In this document: piece by piece, positions 56,750 to 64,000 of the stretch | How the letters are laid out: every line of letters begins with the position of its first letter | Numbering within the stretch: the first letter of the stretch is position 1 | NCBI GenBank assembly: GCA_020310875.1 | Contig: CM035416.1 | Span: forward strand, 76,681,080-76,745,079 | Origin: Ceratopteris richardii | Lineage: Eukaryota; Streptophyta; Polypodiopsida; Polypodiales; Pteridaceae | Direction: 5' to 3' | Length of the DNA stretch: 64,000 bases | Translations under genes and position numbers: made by a program | The notes under the pieces: generated by a model | The model's input: only the letters and a program-made list of their open reading frames with translations | The model's database searches: none | What the model was told of the DNA's origin: nothing

Positions 56750-59700
56750 TTCATTACTCTTACTATTGCATCTTCAAAATTTTTTGTGAGTCACGGCCCA
56801 GTAGTGCCCGTGCTCTTTGGCTTATTTCTACACTATATAGCATTGGATGTTCATCAATTTGTAGTTCTTGATGATCTTGTATCGATGAAGGAAAAATGGG
56901 GGGAGAAAGAGGGCATACCTCAATCTCCTTAGTAGCCAGATGAGAGCTTGGAACTATTGGTCTCCCCATGTTTATCTATTGTGCTAGTTGGACTTGTAAA
57001 TCTGCAATCAATTGATCTTTGTCCTTTATCTATTCTTTTGCCACTTTGAGCTCTTCTTCACTTTTTATTTTACTTTCACATACTATAGCCAGTTAATCAG
57101 TTTCTTGTTTGCATTGTTCTGTGTACTTAGATGCTACCTCTTTCCATTTCTTGTGTAACTCATTTGTATCTTGCATGTATTTTGATTCCCATTGAACACA
57201 CAATGTTTACTCCAACTTGAGCTCATTAGCATACTTTTCCACTTGTGCGCATAGTTGGACTATATCTTCACTTCTATTTCCTTCTTCTTTCAAAGGTTGA
57301 TTCAATAAAATAGATGTTACTAATTCTTTATTTCGGCTATGGAGCACATAAGCTTTATCCATGTATACTTTGATTTTTGTCTCCATAAGCTTGGTTTGAT
57401 TTGATAGATGTAGCCCATCTGCTTCTCCCACCTCATATCTTTGTTTGATTTCATCTAGTTGACTTTTCAATTGGTCATTCTCTTCTTTTAAATTTACTGA
57501 TTTCTCTAGTAGCTTCAATGCATTCTTCTTCTTTTTGAGTGATTGCCAATTCATTAATTGTGTAGACAGTTGTTCATTTAGAACTTTGAATTTAACTTTT
57601 TCTATGTTTGCTTATTCTTATTCCTTATGTGTGTCCATCAAATGTTGTTGTGTGTCCATGGCCATTTGGATCATAATTTTGACGACTGGCTTCAATTGGG
57701 CCACATCCACCTTGAGCCATGTCTGTGGTATTACATGCTCTTCTCCCGTTACTACATCCTTGCCTTTATTTACATATAGAGTCTCATTGAAGGGCTTCTT
57801 GATTTGAAGTTGAACTTTTGGCTCAGCCACTTTTCCTTCGTCCATCTTGGAACAACTTCCTTCATATGTTGCATCCATTGGGGATGGCTCTGCTATTATC
57901 CTGATAGCTTCAAACGCCTTGTTTACCTTAAGCTGTTCCTCTTGGACTTCTTCTTTTGGTTGCAACATTATTTTTGTCCCTTCGGTGATAATTTCTTTGA
58001 ATTGTAATTTTTTGGTATCATTCACACAAAGTTTATATACATTTCCCCCTTTTTGAGTGTCTTCCGTTTTTTCTTCATTTACGATGTTTTTATTTTTTTC
58101 TTTTATATCACTTACTACCTCTTACTGGTCAACTAACTGATCAAACTCATCCCATTTTCCATCATCATTTGTTTTGATGTGAAGATCCACATTCATAGTG
58201 GATTTTTCTTTGTCCTCTTGGGATTCCAAAGATGAGCTTGAGTTCTTCTTTGTAAAATTCCATTTGGGACAATCTTTTACCTAGTTGACTTTTCTTTACT
58301 TCACTTGTATGACGATAGTGGTGACCCTAGATAGAGGTTCACCTACCCTTTAGTGTTTGTGTGCATTGCTTGTAGGGCTGCTTGTAGTTCTTCTTCCGTA
58401 ATGGGTTATGGTTGGACCAGAGATGAATTTGGAATTAAATATGTTGCTTTTTATGAGGGTGTTACATCCATTGCTACTTCTTCTCACATTCTTTTTGCAC
58501 CTCTCATCATTGGCATCAAACTTGTGCCAGCCTCTTCTATGATTACCACACCTTGTTTCTTCTTTGAAATAGTGGCTGACTTCATGTATTTGGCCATTTC
58601 TACTGTTGATGGCATTTCCTTAATATGATCGTGAATGTTCAATGCATGGTATATCAATATGGTCAAAGCAACACTACCATTTAGAAACTTCTTGTTGTCC
58701 CATTAGTTTTTTGTTTCGAACAGTTGTTCTTGCACATATGGTGTCAGATTTGATTCCCCACTTGTTTCACCACATGGGAGAGTAATTTTACTACTATTCA
58801 TGTGTGAACTTGATCGTCTGCCAATCCCCTTATCAATTCATCACCTTGGATTCTAGCACTATTGGCATATCCAACACTGGGTGTAGGGTGTTCATCACCT
58901 GGGTACAACTTTCAAAGCTTGGCTTATAAATTGGCAACATTAAATATCTTTCAATGCCACCTTTTTTCCATATGTTGATTGTTGTTGGCAACTCATGCAG
59001 TACCTTGAAATCCAGAGACATTATAGGGAATTGGTGATCCCTGTCCATGATTCCAATTGTGATAAAAAATGCATGATCTCCCACTGGTTGATCCTCTTGG
59101 AACCAATGACCTTAAGCTTTGTTTGCACTTTCCAAGGGAAATTCCAAGATCTCCTCTTGCTTGATTGCTTCAGAGTCATCAGAATCCATCTGCACTTGAA
59201 ATATAATTGGTAACTAATCACAAGTCTAAAGAATTACATTTCATCCTTAAGTGTGTAGTCAATTGTTGTTTGTTGCTATCCCACTCCCCTCTCATAGGTT
59301 TGAGTAGAGCATGATACCTGATGAGATATTTTTTCATTATCTCATACTTTTTTTCTATTTCTGAAAAAAACATAAAATTTGTTAATCGCTGAAGCAATTG
59401 TCAGTGTATGTTAGTAAAATTTCCTAGACTACTATGGTACAAGTTAAGTCCTATTTCTTGGAAGGAAATTTGCACCACTAAACTAGTTGAACAAGCTATG
59501 TGCCGAATGGGAGGCCTTGTATTGTGGCCCTATAGTGCATATTCTTGGTGCATTTAGCTCAGCATGAGTGTAGGATGATCCCTTTTGTTGAGTTGGTGCA
59601 TTCCTTGTTGTTCTGTCGATCTCCACACTAATGTTCTACTTTGATTCTTCTTTGTTATATTCCATTGTGAGGTTGACTTAGCATCCTTTGCTTTAATCCT

Positions 59701-59960
59701 TTGTATGTACTTGTGTTTCTTCTGGAGATTCTTTTCCTCTGTTGGTCCTCTTCTCCTTTTGCCTTGAGGAGAGGCTTGGATTGCTTTGATAATACTCCAA
59801 GTTACTTGTTCTAAAGTCTTCTTTCCTCCTTAGCTCTTTCCATTGTCTTCCTTGGGATCCACATCTTCTTTTGTGATCTTCGAGCATTCACTAATACTTT
59901 TGGTATCCATATTTGTAGTATCCTTGATCCATCTTGCCGTAAGTTTTGATCTTTGTTGGA
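56750..59960 (-). pseudogene. Long decayed reading frame with coiled coil, origin unknown
   Basis: Protein-like sequence runs leftwards on the minus strand through many stops and frame breaks. Best pieces: 59084-58833 (GDHAFFITIGIMDRDHQFPI, LHELPTTINIWKKGGIERY), 58666-58484 (KKKQGVVIIEEAGTSLMP), 58025-57618 (charged, with LKVDVAQLKPVVKIMIQMAM), and 57554-57207, a clear coiled coil (LLEKSVNLKEENDQLKSQLD). The coiled-coil character continues past a stop to about 56990, and 56969-56763 follows. Upstream, 59887-59693 is very basic. I do not recognise the family. It could be a TE-borne gag-like or accessory protein, or a dead host gene. Confidence 0.45.
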
Positions 59961-60207
59961 TCCTTGTCTCTTAAGGTTTGCATTTGGTTTCAGATCCTCC
60001 TTTCATTTGTATTGTTGAAGGTGATCCTTCTGAACCCACACTTGTTTTGTGCTTTTGCCAAACTACTTTTGAGTGGGTCTCGAGGATGGATGAGTGGTTA
60101 TTTTCTCATAGTTTTCTTTAGGATGAATGACCTCACTAAGTCGCTCAAGATTAATCTATTGTGAAGAAGGGATAGGCTGATCATGCAAATTAGGACAAGG
60201 TATGTGT
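59961..60207. other. Short spacer before the copia LTR
   Basis: Minus-strand protein-like signal fades out here; no other feature found. Confidence 0.35.
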
Positions 60208-60434
60208 TGATATATTTAGGTAGTGATGTGTGTGAGCACAATAGGACCACCGAGGCACTTTTTTCCCTCTTTAGGAGGGTTTTTTCCCCGACTTGTATAT
60301 ACGCCTATTGCCCTAATGGGCTACTCATCTTTGTACATTCTAGTGGTAATACATTCAGTATTGTGTGTTGAGCTCCAAGCTTCTTCTTCTTCCTTGTAAT
60401 GTTTGCCTGCTTCCGCAGATGTCTAACTCCAACA
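60208..60434 (+). mobile_element. Copia 5' LTR, short type (227 bp)
   Basis: Begins TGATATATTTAGGTAGTGATG, ends TAACTCCAACA. Full-length match to the minus-strand LTR at 42532-42759. Followed by a primer site. Confidence 0.88.
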
Positions 60435-60436
60435 AT

Positions 60437-60448
60437 TGGTATCAGAGC
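60437..60448 (+). other. Primer binding site, initiator tRNA-Met type
   Basis: TGGTATCAGAGC, two bases after the LTR. Confidence 0.92.
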
Positions 60449-60839
60449 AGGTCACAGCTTCATCTAGGGCATCATTGACACCTCTCCGGTTGCAATCTTA
60501 GAATCGCACAAATTTTGGTGAGCATATTCAGCGTGTTTCTGAGATCAAAACAACTTCTCTATGTGGTGCCGAAATTGTGATCTGAGCTCGTTTCGGCCTC
60601 CGAACACACTATCATAATGCTTGTGCAGGCTATTTCATCTTTTTGTGCCAAAGGTATATACCAACTTCGGTTCCCCAGTATAAGCATCTCGAAGTCTACT
60701 ACAAGTTTAGCAAAATTCATCTAGGCAGTTCTGTTCAACTTTTTGAGATACAGTCAGTTTTCTGCATCAAGAAGTTCAGTCACATATTTTGAAGCTCAAA
60801 GATTTACGAGATCAATTCCTCAAATATTTGAGATAAAGA
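60449..60839 (+). other. Copia leader, deleted into gag
   Basis: No coding motif; gag sequence begins abruptly near 60840 in the middle of the domain, so a deletion removed the gag N-terminus. Confidence 0.5.
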
Positions 60840-61690
60840 GATGGTAAACACACTTCTAAACTTCTATCTTCATATCGTGCTTTTGTTACTTCTTTATCTC
60901 TCTCTATAAGAGATAGAGAAATTTCATTTGAAGAACTACAGTTCCTCTTACTTCAAGACAAAGATCAACAAAAGAGTATGGAAGAGAATGATGAAGCCAT
61001 GTCATCAACATCGAAGGGAAAGAAGAAGAAGGATACAAAGAAGGAGAAGAAGATTCAACAATCCAAGAAGGAAAGTATGTCATTAATCCTAAGTCTTCTA
61101 GTCCATCCTCTAATGCTTCCTGTACACCCAAAGAAAAGTCTTAAACTACATCTGATTCAAAGAAAGGAGTATGCCATTACTATATGAAACTAGGTCAGTT
61201 CATAGCAAAATGCAGAATAAGGATTTTTTATGAGAAGAAGAAAGCATAAGGTAAAAATTATGAAGATGATGCATGTGTTACTACTGAAGAGGTAGCTTTT
61301 GATCAAGCAACATTAAATGAAATCTCAGATAATCATTGGATTTCTGGTTTTGGAGCTACTAATCATATGAAAAGTTGTAGAAATGTATTTTCTTCCCTCT
61401 CTAACTCTTTAAGGAGAAGAGGTACCATTGCAGATGGTCATGACTTAGATGTTGTTGGTGTTGGAGAAGTGAACCTAAAGTTGAGAGCATGTGGAAATTT
61501 CACAATTTCCAATATTCTTTATGTTCTAGACATGAAGAAGAATTTTCTCCCTATCTCTACTTTCTTGTCAGATGGTTATAAAGTTGTTTTTAAGAAAGAT
61601 TCATGTCAGCTCCTCTCACCTAATGAGGAGCATTGTCTAGTTCAAGGTGAAAAGAGAAGTGGCATGTTTGTTTTTGATATATTTAGGTAG
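60840..61690 (+). pseudogene. Copia gag C-terminus and protease, truncated
   Basis: Gag end with a Lys-rich stretch (GKKKKDTKKEKKIQQSKKES, about 61018-61075), a knuckle remnant near 61160-61215 and a protease-like region (HWISGFGATNHMKSCRNVF at 61337, where DSGA has become GFGA). Then come the beta strands VVGVGEVNLKL and ILYVLDMKKNFLPIS. The frame ends in FDIFR, which is really the start of a short-type LTR sequence. Confidence 0.82.
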
Positions 61691-62158
61691 TGATTGTTGA
61701 GATATCAAGCTCAACATGTTGTTGGACCATATTCACATGGGAGTAGATGTCCAAATTACAACATGGGAGTACTACTCAACCATATGATGTGGTGCACTCA
61801 CTAATGGAAGAATATCCAAGAAGATGATGTCCAAATTTACAGACAACTTAATTGGCAAGATGATATGTGAGATAGAGAAAGATAGAGATCTTGAGACAAG
61901 ATTAGAGAACGTAAGCTGAATGCTTACTCACTAAAAAATAGATGTCTAAATTACAACATGGGAGTACTACTCAACCATATGATGTGGTGCACTCACTAAT
62001 CGAAGAATATCCAAGAAGATGATGATACAAAATTTAGATTATGTTGAGATAATCTAAGTTTGTATGCCAATTATGCTCTGATACCAAGTGTTGGAATTTG
62101 GGGCCCCAGGATCGTTCCAATACTAAAACCTTTTGAGCATATACAACTTAGTTAAGAT
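61691..62158. repeat. Junction region with an 85-bp direct repeat
   Basis: AGATGTCCAAATTACAACAT then GGGAGTACTACTCAACCATA at 61745-61830 recurs at 61940-62025 (195 bases apart). At about 62070-62081 GCTCTGATACCA, the complement of a tRNA-Met primer site, is followed by AGTGTTGGAATTTGG. This is probably a scrambled LTR/leader of the following copia or of an opposite-strand element. Confidence 0.6.
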
Positions 62159-64000
62159 GAGTGAGATTAGAATTGAGATTGAAGACAAGTTGGATGGATC
62201 TTCTAATTATCCCATGTGGAGTTTCATGATGATGAATATTATAGAACCAACTGAAGAAGAGGTAACCACTTCGACATTAGAGTCACAGGTAGGTCTTTAC
62301 CTATAGTTCCTCCTACTAAAGAACATGCAAGGTGGGATGCTAGAGAAGCTTTAGCACTTTCATTCATAGCAATGAGTGTTAAAAAGCATATTCTACCACA
62401 AATGAGATCTTGCAGAAGTTCTAGAAAAGCTTGGTTGAAGCTTGAGAATCTTTTTCAGAGCAGAAATCTTGCTAGGAAAGCTCACTTGAGGAGACAACTA
62501 GAAAATACAAGGATAAAGGCTAGTGAGTCAATTCAAACCCACATTACGAGACTCGTTGACTTGAGAGATCAACTTCTAAATGTAGGAGTTGAGATATTAG
62601 ATGAAGAAATGGTAAATACACTGATTAATTCACTTCCTATTTCATATCGGTCTTTCATAACCACTCTTACCCTTACCACAAGAGATAGAGAGGTTACATT
62701 TGAAGAGCTAGAGTTCTTGTTACTTCAAGATGAAGATGAATTGAAGGGAATGGAAGAGAATGAAGAAGTACTTTCATCTTCATCAAAGGGTAAAAAGAAG
62801 AAGAAGGATAAGAAGGAAAAGCAATCCAAGAAGGAAAGTAGGTCCCTCTCACCTTCTACTTCAGATTTTGTTTCTACTACATCTAAAGAGAAGTCTTCTA
62901 GGAAGAAGGAAGTAATATGTTTTTACTGCAAGAAATCTGTACATTTAAAAGTAGCATGTTATAAAAGGATTGCAGCAAAAAAGAAAAAGGCATCAGGTAA
63001 TGTTGCAGAAGATGATAAAAAAGGGAAATCTCAAGGTGATTCTTATGCCTATATCACCATTGAGGAAGTAGCTTTTGATCATGCAGCTTTACAAGTTCTT
63101 TCATCAAGTCCTTGGATATTTGACTCGAGTGCTACAAAGCATATGACAGGTTGCAGAGATGTGTTTTCTTCTCTTTCCTACTCTTCAGGTAGAAGAGTTA
63201 CTATTGCAGATTGAAATGATTTGGATGTTGTGGGAATAGGTACAGTAACCCTAAAGTCAAGAGAAGGTGGTAATTTTCATATTTCAAATGTTCTATATGT
63301 ACCTGAAATGAAGAATAATGTGCTATCTATATCTGCATTTTTAAGTGATGGTTTTAAAGTTGTATTTGAGAGAGATCTTTGTAAGATCCTATCACACAAA
63401 GAAGACAAGTGTATTTTGCAAGGTGAGCATAGAGGAGGGATCTTTGTTTTGTCAAAAATCAGTCAGGCATATGCAGTCAAATCTTCATCACCGGTGGAAG
63501 ATATGAAGCTATGGCATGAGAGATTTGGACATATTAGTTTTGGAGCTCTCAAAAGTATCAAAGAGAGAGGTATGGTTGAGAGTTTACCCCCATTCAAGCT
63601 ACCAGATGATTCAGATATATGTGAAGGTTGTCTTGAAGGTAAGATGCATAAAGTATCTTTCAAGAAACTTGGTCATATTATAGCTACCAGGAAATTGTAG
63701 ATTATTCATTCAGATGTGAATGGACCTATGAGAGCAGACTCTATTCAAGGTTTTAGATATTTTTTTCTATTTGTTGATGATTTTACGAGATACTCATGGA
63801 TCTATGGTCTTAAGTTGAAGTCATAAGTCTTTCCTATGTTCAAGAAGTTTGTAGCTATGGTTGAAAATGAAAGTTAGACAACTATCCAGATTCTCAAAAG
63901 TGATAGAGGTGGAGAATACTTGTCAAAAGAGTTTCAGGCATTTCTTGATGAGAAAGCTATTACTCGACACCTTACTATTGCTTATACCCCTCAACAGAAT
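62159..64000 (+). pseudogene. Copia gag, protease and integrase start; runs off window end
   Basis: Gag begins at 62159 (MSEIRIEIEDKLDGSSNYPM), shifts frame near 62300, and continues open 62372-63214: AWLKLENLFQSRNLARKAHL, LINSLPISYRSF, a Lys-rich linker and the knuckle CFYCKKSVHLKVAC. The protease has WIFDSSATKHMTG (DSS rather than DSG) and runs past a TGA at 63212-63214. Gag-pre-integrase: MKLWHERFGHIS ... CEGCLEGKMHK (HHCC). Integrase: IIHSDVNGPMRAD, LKSDRGGEYLS, IAYTPQQN at the window edge. Stops at 63698, 63824 and 63875 show decay. Confidence 0.92.

Overview
This window looks like intergenic DNA of a land plant with a large, transposon-packed genome. The evidence is that almost every coding trace belongs to a plant-type Ty3/gypsy or Ty1/copia element (tRNA-Asp and initiator tRNA-Met primer sites, MNLRSG-type gag starts, CCHC knuckles, YVDD reverse transcriptases). 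I see no ordinary host gene that is intact. A seed-free plant such as a fern, or a gymnosperm, is plausible, because the DNA transposon at 28.7-34.4 kb carries gene types I associate with such genomes. I cannot decide between these from sequence alone.

Layout. 1-5.4 kb: 5' half of a minus-strand gypsy element (gag, a leader made of GATACGATAC repeats, tRNA-Asp primer site, LTR). 5.9-8.5 kb: 5' half of a minus-strand copia element with a 1 kb LTR. 8.5-10.5 kb: plus-strand gypsy gag fragment. 10.55-27.09 kb: a copia integrase fragment split by a 15.7 kb gypsy element (Element 1, LTRs 11064-11673 and 26140-26747, duplicated site ATGTG). Element 1 itself holds a 2.6 kb non-autonomous LTR element (15664-18298, duplicated site AAAAC) and a roughly 370-bp piece of a host Argonaute gene (25147-25518). 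27.09-41.10 kb: a 5'-truncated relative (Element 2), split by a 5.67 kb DNA transposon (28716-34381). 41.1-45.3 kb: decayed gypsy and copia pieces. 46.9-53.4 kb: two minus-strand copia 3' ends with 1 kb LTRs, a hAT transposase tail, a tRNA-like SINE fragment and simple repeats. 53.4-55.2 kb: two tandem arrays. 56.7-60.0 kb: a long decayed coiled-coil reading frame on the minus strand. 60.2-64.0 kb: two plus-strand copia elements, the second running off the end.

The most interesting object is the DNA transposon at 28716-34381. Its 26-bp terminal inverted repeats match at 21 of 26 positions and are bounded by a 4-bp duplication AAGA. The insertion site is proved by comparing Element 2 with uninterrupted Element 1. 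It carries two divergent genes: a transposase-like protein with LDN, ENKN and GHTHDHID motifs, and a spliced amino-methyltransferase-like gene with a DIPY catalytic motif placed before an FxGxG cofactor motif (the permuted order of beta-class DNA methyltransferases). Both genes now carry frame breaks.

Other notable points: the Element 1/2 gypsy family encodes a second aspartic-protease-like domain after the integrase and two H2C2 zinc modules in tandem; Element 1 has captured an Argonaute MID fragment with a splice acceptor; and two gypsy leaders are built from short repeats of unrelated sequence.
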